Positions 17,852 through 28,107 of a DNA stretch of 64,000 bases are shown here, piece after piece. The position numbers were made by a program, and so were the translations under genes. Source of the DNA: Fictibacillus macauensis ZFHKF-1. Lineage in GTDB: Bacteria > Bacillota > Bacilli > Bacillales > Fictibacillaceae. Numbering within the stretch: the first letter of the stretch is position 1; the number at the start of each line of letters is the position of its first letter. The stretch is from positions 1 to 64,000 of the forward strand of contig NZ_AKKV01000025.1 of the NCBI RefSeq assembly GCF_000269865.1. Reading direction: 5' to 3'. Under the pieces are notes generated by a model. It was not told the origin of the DNA. It ran no database searches and saw nothing but the letters and a program-made list of their open reading frames with translations.

Positions 17852-18967
17852 TTAACGTTCTGTTACAGGAATGTACTTCTGCATAGCAGGTCCTGTGTAA
17901 TCCGCACGTGGACGGATGAGTCGGTTGTTATCATATTGCTCTAAAATGTGCGCAATCCAACCAGATACACGGCTTACCGCAAAGATTGGTGTGAAGATAT
18001 CATGTGGGATGTCAAGGCTATGGTATACGCTTGCAGAATAGAAGTCAACGTTTGGTAGCAAGCCTTTTTCTTTTCCAAGAAGTTCAGCAAGCTTCACAGA
18101 CATGTTGTACCACTTTTCTTCTCCCGTCATTTTTGTTAGTTGTTTAGACATTTCACGCAAATGTTTTGCACGAGGATCGCCGTTTTTGTAGACGCGGTGA
18201 CCGAAGCCCATAATTTTTTGTTTTTGCTCAAGTGCTTTTTGTAAGTAGCTCTCCACTTGATCTTCTTCTTTAATTTCACTCAACATTTTCATAACTTGCT
18301 CATTTGCACCACCGTGAAGTGGTCCTTTAAGTGCGCTAATTGCAGCGGTAACACCAGAATACATATCAGAAAGTGTCGCAACAGCTACACGTGCTGTAAA
18401 TGTAGACGCATTCAATTCATGGTCAGCATGAAGAACAAGTGCCTTATTAAACGCTTCAACTGCTACTTCCTTCGGCTCTTCTCCCGTTAACATGTACAAG
18501 AAGTTCGCTGCAAAGGATAAATCGGTGCGTGGTGCAACAGGATCTTTGCCATCACGAATGCGTGCAAACGCTGTTACAACCGTCGACATTTGCGCTTGTA
18601 GGCGAATTGCTTTACGCATATTGCCTTCTTTCGTCATATCCTCCGCTTCCGCATCATACATGCCAAGCATTGATACAGCTGTGCGTAAAATTGCCATTGG
18701 ATGCACATTTTTCAAAGGAAGCGATTTCAAATGGTTAAGTAAATCATCAGAAACAGCGGATGCTGCTGCTAGCTCTTTTTTAAGCTGTGCTAATTCTTGT
18801 TCATTTGGAAGCTTTTCGTTCCAAAGCAAATAAACGACTTCCTCAAATGTTGCGAAATCTGCTAAGTCGTCAATGCTATACCCTCTATAAGTCAATACAT
18901 CGTCGATGATGGAGCTTACAGATGAGGTCGTAGCGACAACCCCTTCTAATCCTCTTGTTGCTGTCAT
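17852..18967 (-). CDS. citZ: Citrate synthase
   Basis: Condenses acetyl-CoA and oxaloacetate into citrate. The 371-residue type II-like short citrate synthase shows the three catalytic residues: His in LKGPLHGGANE (near 222), His in GFGHRVYKNGDPR (near 261), and Asp in NVDFYSA (near 313). AAGGGAGAG precedes the ATG. It heads the citZ-icd-mdh cluster. A cre-like sequence lacking the central CG lies at 19038-19052, consistent with known CcpA control of citZ in B. subtilis. Confidence 0.96.
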   Translation of the reverse strand: MTATRGLEGVVATTSSVSSIIDDVLTYRGYSIDDLADFATFEEVVYLLWNEKLPNEQELAQLKKELAAASAVSDDLLNHLKSLPLKNVHPMAILRTAVSMLGMYDAEAEDMTKEGNMRKAIRLQAQMSTVVTAFARIRDGKDPVAPRTDLSFAANFLYMLTGEEPKEVAVEAFNKALVLHADHELNASTFTARVAVATLSDMYSGVTAAISALKGPLHGGANEQVMKMLSEIKEEDQVESYLQKALEQKQKIMGFGHRVYKNGDPRAKHLREMSKQLTKMTGEEKWYNMSVKLAELLGKEKGLLPNVDFYSASVYHSLDIPHDIFTPIFAVSRVSGWIAHILEQYDNNRLIRPRADYTGPAMQKYIPVTER

Positions 18968-19037
18968 GGTTATCTCTCCCTTTCCTAATTCTCTTTCTCC
19001 TTTTAATAGAAAAGCACAAAACCAAGTAATCCTTATA

Positions 19038-19052
19038 AGTAAGAGCTTACAT
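19038..19052. promoter_or_regulatory. cre-like sequence upstream of citZ
   Basis: Minus-strand ATGTAAGCTCTTACT fits the cre consensus except that the central CG is CT. It forms a GTAAG-AG-CTTAC dyad 70-85 bp before the citZ ATG. Confidence 0.4.
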
Positions 19053-19112
19053 TTCTAAATAAAAGAAATGCAGACTATTTAAAGGAAGTAGTACATACAA
19101 GTTAATTATAAA

Positions 19113-19150
19113 CAAAAAAAAGAGCTTTGTGAATGGAAAAGCCCTTTTTA
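19113..19150 (-). terminator. ytwI terminator
   Basis: GGGCTTT/AAAGCTC imperfect stem followed by a T run on the minus strand, between ytwI and citZ. Confidence 0.65.
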
Positions 19151-19155
19151 CTTCT

Positions 19156-19614
19156 TTAACTGTTAAAATATTCGACAATTTTCATGGCAACATAAGCAAT
19201 TCCAGCCGCAATAAGCGGTCCGACAGCCACGCCATTAAAGAGCGCGACAGCAAGAATCGTGCCAATTACAAGCGCTGCCGTGATGTGAGGATCATTTTGC
19301 AAAAGAATTAACCCTTTGGATGCAATGAGTGCTACAAAAATTCCTGAAAACAGCGCAATCCAGGCAAATGAAGATTTGACAGCCTCCTGCATTTGCTTCA
19401 AACCGATCTCTCCAGTTGCAATGGGTACGAGTACAGCAATGGTAATAATCGTTACACCCCAGTTAATTCCTTTTTGCGATACGATCGGAAATAATTTATC
19501 GCCAAGCCCGGTGAATTTAAGGACAAGCAAGACGGCAATGGCAATGATTAGCGACTGATTTTTTGCAAGAAGTGCGATCAGTAATAGCGCAATTAAAAAT
19601 AAGTATGATTGCAT
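19156..19614 (-). CDS. ytwI: UPF0756 (DUF441) membrane protein YtwI
   Basis: A 152-residue hydrophobic protein with four to five predicted membrane segments and short polar loops, of the DUF441 family. The N-terminal MQSYLFLIALLLIALLAKNQ and the glycine-rich IGTILAVALFNGVAVGPLIAAG segment are family hallmarks. Function is unknown. It is divergent from ytvI with about 48 bp between them and lies upstream of citZ, the B. subtilis order. Confidence 0.88.
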   Translation of the reverse strand: MQSYLFLIALLLIALLAKNQSLIIAIAVLLVLKFTGLGDKLFPIVSQKGINWGVTIITIAVLVPIATGEIGLKQMQEAVKSSFAWIALFSGIFVALIASKGLILLQNDPHITAALVIGTILAVALFNGVAVGPLIAAGIAYVAMKIVEYFNS

Positions 19615-19662
19615 AGCGTTTTAAAACCTTCTTTCAACATTTAAAGAATTGGGGAGATAAAG

Positions 19663-20757
19663 ATGCAGCGGTTACTCCGTTTTTTACTCGTTGTTGTTAC
19701 CGCGGGTGTGGTGTTTATTTTATGTTTTTATTTATCGAAAGTGACGTATCCGTTTATTTTTGGCGCCATCATCGCCATGATTATTAATCCTTTTGTTAAT
19801 TTTCTCGTAGAAAAGGGGCGTTTCCCGCGATCGGCCGCTGTCTGTACAGCATTATTACTCTTAATTGCCATCGTCGCAGGCATGATTCTTTTGTTGCTTC
19901 GAGAATTCTTTTCAGGTATATCCTATCTTGCCCATACCCTGCCAACCTATAGCAATGATCTTATTTATTATTTAGAAACATTTTTTTCTACGAAAATCTT
20001 ACCCATTTATAATGACATTAGTAAAATGTTTAGCGCGCTCGATGACTCCCACCAACATACGATTATGAAAACAATTAATGAGCTCGGCGCAAAGCTTGGT
20101 TCTTCCATTTCACAGGCAGCTAGTTCTTTAATTAATGCTTTATCGGGGCTGTTCGTGCAGTTGCCTACGCTCGTTACCACTTTTATTTTCTCACTATTAG
20201 CAGCCTTTTTCATGTCTAAAGATTGGTACCGCTTTTCACGCTACCTTTCAAAAACGGCTTCTGAAAAATGGGCAAAAAGCGCCCGCACGGTGTATATCGA
20301 ACTTCGAAAGGCGCTCTTTGGCTTTGCGAAAGCACAGCTTACCTTAATTTCGATTACGGCGATCATCGTGCTGATTGGATTGCTGATTCTGCGTGTAAAG
20401 TACGCCATTACGATTGCACTTCTCATAGGGGTAGTGGATTTGTTGCCGTACTTAGGAACAGGTGTAGCGTTCGTTCCGTGGATTGCGTATACCTTTCTAT
20501 CAGGCAACTATCCTTTAACCATTGGTCTTTCCATCTTATACGGTGTGATTATTATCCAACGCCAAGTAGCAGAGCCGAAAATTTTATCATCAACCATTGG
20601 CTTAGACCCCCTAGCAACGCTCATTGCCTTATTTGTTGGCTATCAATGGTTCGGTTTCATTGGTTTAATTGTTGGACCAGCTTTTCTCGTGTTGTTACGC
20701 GCCCTTCATCAAGCGAACTTTTTTAAAGAACTATATCAATTTATTAAAGGGCAATAA
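19663..20757 (+). CDS. ytvI: Sporulation integral membrane protein YtvI (AI-2E family)
   Basis: A 364-residue polytopic protein of the AI-2E/PerM transporter-like family, with about eight membrane segments, including an N-terminal pair, a middle helical region rich in polar residues (about 85-150) and the conserved GVVDLLPYLGTGVAFVPW segment near residue 264. YtvI is expressed during sporulation in B. subtilis; its substrate is not known. GGGGAGATAAAG precedes the ATG. It is divergent from ytwI and convergent with fxsA. Confidence 0.9.
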   Translation: MQRLLRFLLVVVTAGVVFILCFYLSKVTYPFIFGAIIAMIINPFVNFLVEKGRFPRSAAVCTALLLLIAIVAGMILLLLREFFSGISYLAHTLPTYSNDLIYYLETFFSTKILPIYNDISKMFSALDDSHQHTIMKTINELGAKLGSSISQAASSLINALSGLFVQLPTLVTTFIFSLLAAFFMSKDWYRFSRYLSKTASEKWAKSARTVYIELRKALFGFAKAQLTLISITAIIVLIGLLILRVKYAITIALLIGVVDLLPYLGTGVAFVPWIAYTFLSGNYPLTIGLSILYGVIIIQRQVAEPKILSSTIGLDPLATLIALFVGYQWFGFIGLIVGPAFLVLLRALHQANFFKELYQFIKGQ

Positions 20758-20760
20758 GTG

Positions 20761-20808
20761 AAAAAAGAACGAAGGTGAGAGTAGCACTCCTAACCGTCGT
20801 TCTTTTTC
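20761..20808. terminator. Bidirectional terminator, ytvI/fxsA
   Basis: AAAAAGAACGA and TCGTTCTTTTT form an 11-bp stem between the two convergent genes, with A and T tracts on either side. Confidence 0.85.
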
Positions 20809-20816
20809 CTATTATG

Positions 20817-21212
20817 CTAGGAACGCTTAATGTGCACACGATGAGCACCTTTGTTTATCTTTTGGCCTACATACTTTACAACCCACACTTTAGCGAGCAC
20901 TCTCGTTGGTGGAAAGAGTAACAGCAACCCAACAACGTCTGTTAAAAAACCTGGGATGAGTAGAAGCAAGCCCCCTAGAACGATACAAAGTCCATCCAGT
21001 AACGATTGACTTGGCACCTGACCATATTGGAGCTGTTGTTTCACATTTTTCACTACGTGTAATCCTTGGCGCTTTGCAAGCCAGGCACCAAAAAAACTTG
21101 TAATGACGATGATGGCAATCGTCGGCAGCGCGCCAAGCAAATGACCAATCCATACAGCGATTGCGATTTCACCTACTGACACGATTAGAAAAAAAAGCAC
21201 TAGCGCTCTCAA
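20817..21212 (-). CDS. fxsA: FxsA family membrane protein
   Basis: A 131-residue protein with three to four membrane segments (including residues 3-40 and 75-105) and a basic C-terminus. FxsA in E. coli is known for alleviating phage T7 exclusion by the F factor; its cellular role is otherwise unclear. The start is a TTG at 21212 with GGAGG 8 nt upstream; the in-frame GTG at 21227 overlaps that ribosome site and is rejected. It follows pyk, as in B. subtilis (ytzA). Confidence 0.85.
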   Translation of the reverse strand: MRALVLFFLIVSVGEIAIAVWIGHLLGALPTIAIIVITSFFGAWLAKRQGLHVVKNVKQQLQYGQVPSQSLLDGLCIVLGGLLLLIPGFLTDVVGLLLLFPPTRVLAKVWVVKYVGQKINKGAHRVHIKRS

Positions 21213-21235
21213 CCTATCGCCCTCCACTTCACTTT

Positions 21236-21266
21236 AAAAAAAAGAGAAGGATTTCTCCTTCTCTTC
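21236..21266 (-). terminator. pyk terminator
   Basis: AGAGAAGGA/TCCTTCTCT stem with loop GAAA followed by eight T on the minus strand. Confidence 0.9.
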
Positions 21267-21276
21267 GTATTATAAA

Positions 21277-23028
21277 TTATAAAACGTTTTTATGCCCATC
21301 ATAGATATCACCTGTTGATGCATCTACGGTAATTTCTTGACCTGTCGTTAACAGTGTTGTTGCGTTTTGCAAGCCAACAATAACTGGTTTACCAAGGCTA
21401 ACACCTACGACCGCTGCATGGCTAGTTAAGCCACCTTCTTCAGTAATAATTGCGCCAGCACGTTCAATTGCAGGCATCATCTCACGATCTGTTCCAATCG
21501 TTACTAGAATATCTCCCGCTGTTACCGCTTCTGCTTCAGCTGCATTTCTTGCAACAACCACTCGGCCTGAAGCAGATTGTTGACCAATTCCTTGCCCTTT
21601 TGCAAGTACATCACCGATTACATGAACTTTTAGCAAGTTGGTAGATCCTGTTTTCCCTACAGGTACGCCCGCTGTAATCACGACCACGCTGCCATGGTGA
21701 ACAAGACCGCTAGCTAGTGAAGATTCAATCGCTACTTGGAACATTTCATCCGTTGTTTCTGCTTTCTTGCCACGAACCGGATACACACCCCAGACAAGCG
21801 CTAATTTACGCATGACATCTTCATGGCTTGTAACAGCAATAAGCGGTGCTTTCGGACGATATTTAGAAATCATACGTGCTGTGAAACCACGCTCTGTCGC
21901 CGTTAAGATTGCATCAGATTCAAGGTTTAATGCTGTAAAGGAAACCGATTGAGAAATAGCATCTGTAATTGTTGTTTTGCTTTCTTTGCTGCGCTGTGAA
22001 AGAATACTACGATAATCAAGACCTGCTTCTGCACGGCTTGCAATTTTATGCATCGTTTGTACCGCTTCAACTGGATACGTTCCTGCCGCTGTTTCTCCTG
22101 AGAGCATAATTGCGTCCGTTCCATCAAAGATGGCATTGGCTACGTCACTTGCTTCTGCACGTGTAGGACGTGGGTTACGTTGCATAGAATCTAACATTTG
22201 TGTTGCTGTAATAACTGGTTTGCCAAGCTCATTACACTTTTTAATCAACATTTTTTGAACGAGTGGTACTTCTTCAGCTGGAATTTCCACGCCAAGATCT
22301 CCACGCGCAACCATTAAACCGTCAGAAACCGCAAGAATTTCATCGATGTTTTCCACACCTTCTTGGTTTTCAATTTTCGGGATGATTTGAATGCTTTGTG
22401 CTTGGTGTTTTTCTAGAATTTCACGAATTTCTAACACGTCTGTCGCACGACGAACGAAAGAAGCTGCGATAAAGTCAATGCCTTGTTCAATACCAAATTC
22501 GATATCCTTTGCATCTTTATCTGTAATACCTGGAAGCTTCACGCTCACGTTTGGCACGTTAACACCTTTTTTGTTTTTCAACGTTCCGCTATTTAATACT
22601 TTTGTTGTTAATTCTTTTTGTCCAACATTCATTACTTCAAGCTCAATTAAGCCATCATCAAGCAAGATTTTTGAGCCAACGCGAACATCATCTACAAGTC
22701 CAGGATATGTAACAGAAATTTTCTTTTCATTTCCGATTACTTCCTCCATGGAAATAACAAGTTCTTGTCCCGCTACTAGTTCAGCGACGCCGCCTTCTAA
22801 CGTTTGAGTACGAATTTCAGGTCCTTTCGTATCCAAAAGAATGGCTACGGTTTTACCAAGCTTTTCAGCTGCGATGCGAATATTTTTAATACGCGCTCCG
22901 TGCTCTTCGAAATCTCCGTGTGAGAAGTTAAGACGAGCGACGTTCATGCCCGCTTCCATTAATTGTGTAAGCTTTTCAATACTTTCACTTGCTGGTCCAA
23001 TTGTACAAACGATTTTTGTTTTACGCAT
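21277..23028 (-). CDS. pyk: Pyruvate kinase with C-terminal PEP-utiliser-like domain
   Basis: Catalyses the last glycolytic step, PEP + ADP to pyruvate + ATP. The 583-residue protein is the long Bacillus/Geobacillus form: N-terminal TIM barrel (residues 1-70 and 170-345) with [11 protein letters not shown] and [10 protein letters not shown], the interrupting B domain (about 70-170), the allosteric C domain (about 345-470), and an extra domain (about 480-583) homologous to the PEP-utiliser swivel domain, with [11 protein letters not shown] carrying the conserved His. CAGGAGG precedes the ATG. It is 31 nt after pfkA with no terminator between, so the two glycolytic genes are one operon. Confidence 0.97.
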   Translation of the reverse strand: MRKTKIVCTIGPASESIEKLTQLMEAGMNVARLNFSHGDFEEHGARIKNIRIAAEKLGKTVAILLDTKGPEIRTQTLEGGVAELVAGQELVISMEEVIGNEKKISVTYPGLVDDVRVGSKILLDDGLIELEVMNVGQKELTTKVLNSGTLKNKKGVNVPNVSVKLPGITDKDAKDIEFGIEQGIDFIAASFVRRATDVLEIREILEKHQAQSIQIIPKIENQEGVENIDEILAVSDGLMVARGDLGVEIPAEEVPLVQKMLIKKCNELGKPVITATQMLDSMQRNPRPTRAEASDVANAIFDGTDAIMLSGETAAGTYPVEAVQTMHKIASRAEAGLDYRSILSQRSKESKTTITDAISQSVSFTALNLESDAILTATERGFTARMISKYRPKAPLIAVTSHEDVMRKLALVWGVYPVRGKKAETTDEMFQVAIESSLASGLVHHGSVVVITAGVPVGKTGSTNLLKVHVIGDVLAKGQGIGQQSASGRVVVARNAAEAEAVTAGDILVTIGTDREMMPAIERAGAIITEEGGLTSHAAVVGVSLGKPVIVGLQNATTLLTTGQEITVDASTGDIYDGHKNVL

Positions 23029-23059
23029 AATTGCCTCCTGTGTTTCTGTTCATTTTTCT

Positions 23060-24049
<990 letters not shown>

Positions 24050-24097
24050 TTATTAAAATATCATGTTCAAAAGTCGAGCACAATAGACAACAAAAGA

Positions 24098-24134
24098 CAA
24101 AAAATGCGCTCTCCCACATAGGAGAAAGCACATT
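24098..24134 (-). terminator. accA terminator
   Basis: ATGTGCTTTCTCC pairs imperfectly with GGAGAGCGCAT, followed by TTTTTTG on the minus strand. Confidence 0.8.
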
Positions 24135-24136
24135 TC

Positions 24137-25114
24137 TTATTTCATCACAATGGAACCGTTTTCAACCGTGAATTGTCCCATTTTTTTGTATTTTTCGTAA
24201 CGTTGTTGCACCAGCTCTGCTTCACTTAATTTTGAAAGTTCTTCCAATGATCGTTTCAACACAAAATCAATGCGAATGGCTTGCTCTTTCACATCGTGAT
24301 GAGCGCCACCTTTCACTTCTGGAATAATTTCATCAATGACACCTAGCTCCTTTAAGTCTGGAGCTGTAATTTTCATTGATTCGGCTGCCACTTTTGCTTG
24401 TGTTGCATCTTTCCACAAAATCGAGGCTGCTCCTTCTGGAGAAATGACCGAATACCAAGCATTTTCAAGCATATGAACGTGGTTACCAACACCAATGGCT
24501 AAGGCCCCACCACTAGCGCCTTCGCCGATGATAATACAAATAATAGGTACAGTAAGACCAGCCATTTCTACGAGGTTACGAGCAATCGCTTCACTTTGGC
24601 CACGTTCCTCAGCAGACTTTCCTGGGAAGGCACCCTTCGTATCAATTAAGCAAACAACTGGACGGGAAAACTTCTCAGCCTGCTTCATTAACCGAAGCGC
24701 TTTACGATAGCCTTCTGGATGTGGCATTCCGAAATTACGGCGGATGTTTTCTTTCGTGTCTTTACCGCGTTGATGACCAATAACGGTAACCGGCTGATCA
24801 TGAAACAAGCCAATACCTGCTACGATCGCTTCATCATCGCCGTAAAGGCGATCACCATGCAATTCAATAAAATCCGTAAACAAGTGAGAGACATAATCAA
24901 GGGTCGTCGGACGCTCAGGATGACGAGCAACAAGGACGCGATCCCACGGGCTCATGTTTTCATACGTATCATTTTGCAACGACGCGAGACGATCCTCAAG
25001 CCTTGTAATCTCATCGGTTAGATCGATGCTCTTTTCTTCCATGAACGCTTTCAATTCAGCAATCTTATTTTCTAGTTCTACCATTGGGCGTTCAAATTCT
25101 AGCTCTCCTGCCAT
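24137..25114 (-). CDS. accA: Acetyl-CoA carboxylase carboxyltransferase alpha subunit
   Basis: With AccD it transfers carboxyl from biotin-BCCP to acetyl-CoA, making malonyl-CoA for fatty acid synthesis. The 325-residue protein has the N-terminal helical region (about 1-60), the crotonase-like core with oxyanion-type segments [12 protein letters not shown] (near 198) and [11 protein letters not shown] (near 226). It begins 2 nt after the accD stop, so the two subunits are translationally coupled. A terminator follows. Confidence 0.96.
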   Translation of the reverse strand: MAGELEFERPMVELENKIAELKAFMEEKSIDLTDEITRLEDRLASLQNDTYENMSPWDRVLVARHPERPTTLDYVSHLFTDFIELHGDRLYGDDEAIVAGIGLFHDQPVTVIGHQRGKDTKENIRRNFGMPHPEGYRKALRLMKQAEKFSRPVVCLIDTKGAFPGKSAEERGQSEAIARNLVEMAGLTVPIICIIIGEGASGGALAIGVGNHVHMLENAWYSVISPEGAASILWKDATQAKVAAESMKITAPDLKELGVIDEIIPEVKGGAHHDVKEQAIRIDFVLKRSLEELSKLSEAELVQQRYEKYKKMGQFTVENGSIVMK

Positions 25115-25116
25115 GA

Positions 25117-25971
25117 CTATTCTCTCCCTCCTAAATGGATTTTCAGTACGGTTGTTAACGTATCTTTCATGTCCTCTCGATGAATAACTTTATCAAGTTG
25201 ACCGTGTTTTAGCAAAAATTCTGCTGTTTGGAAGTCTTCTGGAAGATCTTCACGAATGGTTTGTTCAATAACGCGACGACCGGCAAAGCCGATTAATGCT
25301 TTTGGTTCAGCAAAGTTATAATCCCCTACGGACGCAAAACTCGCCGAAACCCCACCTGTTGTTGGGTGCGTCATAATAGAGATAAAAAGCTGCCCACAAT
25401 CACTCAAGCGACGGAGCGCAACGCTCGTTTTTGCCATTTGCATTAGGCTTAAGATCGCTTCTTGCATACGCGCACCACCCGATGCTGTAAAAATAATAAA
25501 CGGCGTCTTCTTCTCGATCGCTTTCTCAATCGCACGCGTAATTTTCTCACCAACGACCGATCCCATACTACCCATACGGAACCTAGAATCCATGACTGCC
25601 ACAACGACTGGATAACCATTAATCTTACCTTCACCCGTCAAAACAGCTTCATTCATATTCGTTTTTTTACGATCGCTGTCAAGTTTCTCTAAATACCCTG
25701 GAAAGCCTAGCGGGTTTTCGGAAATTAATTCACGATCAAGTTCTTGAAAAGTACCTTCATCAATCAAGCTTTCAATGCGTTCATGAGAAGGCATCGGATA
25801 ATGGTAGCCACAGGATTGACATACAAGAAGATTTTTCTTTAATTCTTTCGTATACATAATGTGCTTACAGTCTGGACATTTCGACATCAGACCTTCTGGC
25901 ACTTCTTGTTTCATTTTTTCAGTTGGTATTGTGGCATATTTCTTCTTTTTAGCGAAAAAATCTTTTAACAA
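25117..25971 (-). CDS. accD: Acetyl-CoA carboxylase carboxyltransferase beta subunit
   Basis: Partner of AccA. The 284-residue protein has the N-terminal zinc ribbon CPDC...CQSC (near 32-54), which can bind nucleic acid and its own message in E. coli, followed by the crotonase fold with [11 protein letters not shown] (near 161). The start is a TTG with AAAGGGTGG about 9 nt upstream; no better in-frame codon exists. It is 33 nt after the gntR gene and probably co-transcribed with it and the malic enzyme. No FapR-type operator was seen just upstream. Confidence 0.96.
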   Translation of the reverse strand: MLKDFFAKKKKYATIPTEKMKQEVPEGLMSKCPDCKHIMYTKELKKNLLVCQSCGYHYPMPSHERIESLIDEGTFQELDRELISENPLGFPGYLEKLDSDRKKTNMNEAVLTGEGKINGYPVVVAVMDSRFRMGSMGSVVGEKITRAIEKAIEKKTPFIIFTASGGARMQEAILSLMQMAKTSVALRRLSDCGQLFISIMTHPTTGGVSASFASVGDYNFAEPKALIGFAGRRVIEQTIREDLPEDFQTAEFLLKHGQLDKVIHREDMKDTLTTVLKIHLGGRE

Positions 25972-26004
25972 AATAACACCACCCTTTGTTGTACTAATTT
26001 GCTG

Positions 26005-26631
26005 CTATGTACGAGAAAAAATTCTCCATGCTTCATCGCTATCCTTGTTCTTCAAATGCTGCAATAACTGCATGCACTCATCATAATCAAGGAACGCTGA
26101 ACCTATTGGTAAAGAAGCTTCATAGCTTGTTAACTCGACCCAAAGTCGATAGAGAAGTTGATTTCCGCACATTCCAATAACACTTTCTTGAAATTGTAAA
26201 GAAAGGGTTGATCGCAGCACAGTATCTTCTGTTGCTTTCATTGAAGTGAGCAAGTTGGTTAACGCTTGCTCATCCTCTCTTGTCATACGGTATGCGCCAA
26301 GAGATAAGCATTCTTTAATGACCATTGCCCGTGTTTGCAACAAGTCTTTAACAGTTGCGTCGTCATGTAAAACGAAGGATGCGAGCACTTCAACGAGTCG
26401 ATGCTGAGAAGGCGGACGAATAAACGTCCCCTCGCCTCGCTTCGTTTCAATTAAGCCGAGCAGCTCTAGAGAGCGCAATGCCTCTCGTACAGAAGAACGA
26501 CCTGCTTGTACGAGATGTGCTAGCACTCGTTCCGACGGAAGCTTGTCTCCTGCTTGCAAACCGCCTTCTTGAATAATCGTCTTTAACTTACGTAAAATCT
26601 CTACATAAACTTTTTCAGAAGCAATTGACAA
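26005..26631 (-). CDS. FadR-type GntR family regulator
   Basis: A 208-residue regulator with an N-terminal winged helix (about 5-72, including LPSERVLAHLVQAGRSSVREALRSL and the wing KRGEGTFIRP) and a C-terminal FCD-like helical effector domain (about 90-205). FCD domains bind small organic acids or acyl-CoA, often through metal; the usual D-H-H-H ligands are not clear here. The start is TTG at 26631 with AAGGGGG 8 nt upstream. It lies 23 nt after the malic enzyme gene and 33 nt before accD, which suggests a link between malate/pyruvate metabolism and malonyl-CoA supply. A matching operator lies at 28042-28066. Confidence 0.8.
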   Translation of the reverse strand: MSIASEKVYVEILRKLKTIIQEGGLQAGDKLPSERVLAHLVQAGRSSVREALRSLELLGLIETKRGEGTFIRPPSQHRLVEVLASFVLHDDATVKDLLQTRAMVIKECLSLGAYRMTREDEQALTNLLTSMKATEDTVLRSTLSLQFQESVIGMCGNQLLYRLWVELTSYEASLPIGSAFLDYDECMQLLQHLKNKDSDEAWRIFSRT

Positions 26632-26654
26632 TGTCTTTGCCCCCTTCTGACAAC

Positions 26655-27893
26655 CTATTCTTTATCAATCCAAGAGAGACGACGTGTCTTTTCAGCAATT
26701 TCCTCAGGATCTACTTTTAAACGAGCAACGCCTGTCTCCATCGCTGTCTTAGCTACAGCAGCTGCTACAGCAGGTGCCACGCGTGGATCAAACGGTGCTG
26801 GAATAACGTAATCTGGGTTTAACTCACTATCGGCTACAAGATTAGCAATGGCATGAACCGCTGCAATCTTCATCTCTTCGTTAATGTGTGTAGCACGAAC
26901 ATCAAGTGCACCACGGAAAATTCCTGGGAAAGCTAACACATTATTGACTTGGTTAGGAAAATCAGAACGACCTGTACCAACGACCATCGCCCCTGCATCA
27001 CGTGCCTCTTGTGGCATAATTTCTGGGTTTGGGTTCGCCATTGCGAAAATGATTGGTTGCTCATTCATAGACGCTACCATCTCACTCGTTAGAGCACCTT
27101 CTACAGACACACCAACAAAGACGTCTGTGCCAGCAATAACTTCCTTCAGCGTTCCTTCTTTCTTTTGGCGATTTGTAAACTTCGCTACTTCGCTTTTAAC
27201 GATGTTCATACCAAACGGACGACCTTCGTAAATTGCCCCTTTTGTATCACACATCACGATATCTTTTACACCAAAGCGATCAAGAAGCTTAATAATCGCA
27301 ATCCCAGCAGCTCCCGCTCCGTTAACCACGACTTTAATTTCTGACATCGTACGGTTTGTAAGTTTCAAGGCATTAACTAGACCCGCTACTGTTACAATGG
27401 CCGTTCCATGTTGATCGTCATGAAAAATAGGAATATTGGTTTCTTTTTTCAAGCGTTCTTCTACAAGAAAACAATTGGGTGCAGCAATATCTTCTAGGTT
27501 CACTCCACCAAATGTAGGCTCAAGCAGCTTCACCGTTTCCACGATTTTATCTACATCTGTCGTATTTAAACAAATTGGAAACGCATCTACGCCTGCGAAG
27601 CTCTTAAATAGAACTGCTTTTCCTTCCATAACAGGAAGCGCCGCTTCGGGACCGATATTTCCAAGACCTAATACGGCCGTTCCATCAGATACCACAGCAA
27701 CAGTATTGCCCTTCATCGTATATTCATAGACCTTTGCGGGATCATCGTAAATATCTTTACAAGGCTCTGCTACTCCCGGGGAATAAGCTAGGCTTAAATC
27801 TTTGGCGTTACGAACAGGAACTTTAGGTGTAGACTCTAATTTCCCTTTGTTCACTCGATGCATATGCAAAGCTTCTTCTCTTAATATAGACAT
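26655..27893 (-). CDS. NAD(P)-dependent malic enzyme
   Basis: Decarboxylates malate to pyruvate. The 412-residue short bacterial form has the substrate Tyr in LAYSPGVAEPC (near 34-44), catalytic Lys in VMEGKAVLFK (near 95), metal-binding acidic residues in GVNLEDIAAPNCF and FHDDQHGTAIV (near 140-170), and NAD(P) site VVNGAGAAGIA (near 190). In B. subtilis the gene between accD and dnaE is ytsJ, a NADP-linked malic enzyme; position suggests the same role. AGGAG precedes the ATG. A GntR-type operator overlaps the expected transcript start about 175 nt upstream. Confidence 0.93.
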   Translation of the reverse strand: MSILREEALHMHRVNKGKLESTPKVPVRNAKDLSLAYSPGVAEPCKDIYDDPAKVYEYTMKGNTVAVVSDGTAVLGLGNIGPEAALPVMEGKAVLFKSFAGVDAFPICLNTTDVDKIVETVKLLEPTFGGVNLEDIAAPNCFLVEERLKKETNIPIFHDDQHGTAIVTVAGLVNALKLTNRTMSEIKVVVNGAGAAGIAIIKLLDRFGVKDIVMCDTKGAIYEGRPFGMNIVKSEVAKFTNRQKKEGTLKEVIAGTDVFVGVSVEGALTSEMVASMNEQPIIFAMANPNPEIMPQEARDAGAMVVGTGRSDFPNQVNNVLAFPGIFRGALDVRATHINEEMKIAAVHAIANLVADSELNPDYVIPAPFDPRVAPAVAAAVAKTAMETGVARLKVDPEEIAEKTRRLSWIDKE

Positions 27894-28041
27894 CGTTTCA
27901 TCTCCTGAGTTTATTATGTCAAGTCATGCAATCTTGAAAGGTCTGGTGATGCTTTGTCCATGTAGCGAGCAACTATGAGTAGTATGCCTTTCCATATGTG
28001 AGCGGCATTCTCTCTTAGTGCAAGAATTCCAACGACAATTA

Positions 28042-28066
28042 ACCTACTAGTGGCCAGACCACCAGT
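28042..28066. promoter_or_regulatory. FadR/GntR-type operator at the malic enzyme promoter
   Basis: Minus-strand TGGTCTGGCCA (28061-28051) differs at one position from the GntR/FadR pattern TGGTNNNACCA and is the centre of a longer dyad (CACTGGTGG against TACTAGTGG). It begins a few bases downstream of the predicted transcript start, a typical repressor position. A partial copy, AGGTCTGGTG, occurs near 27938 on the plus strand. Confidence 0.55.
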
Positions 28067-28075
28067 GACCTACTT

Positions 28076-28103
28076 ATTATAACAGATGACATCTTGCTGT
28101 AAA
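28076..28103 (-). promoter_or_regulatory. Malic enzyme promoter, sigma-A type
   Basis: TTTACA (28103-28098), 16-bp spacer, TATAAT (28081-28076) on the minus strand; the predicted leader is about 175 nt. Confidence 0.7.
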
Positions 28104-28107
28104 GTCA

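Noticed and set aside
20268-20726. 152-codon plus-strand frame inside ytvI
   Set aside because: It lies entirely within ytvI in another frame, has Cys- and Arg-rich shadow composition and no family features.
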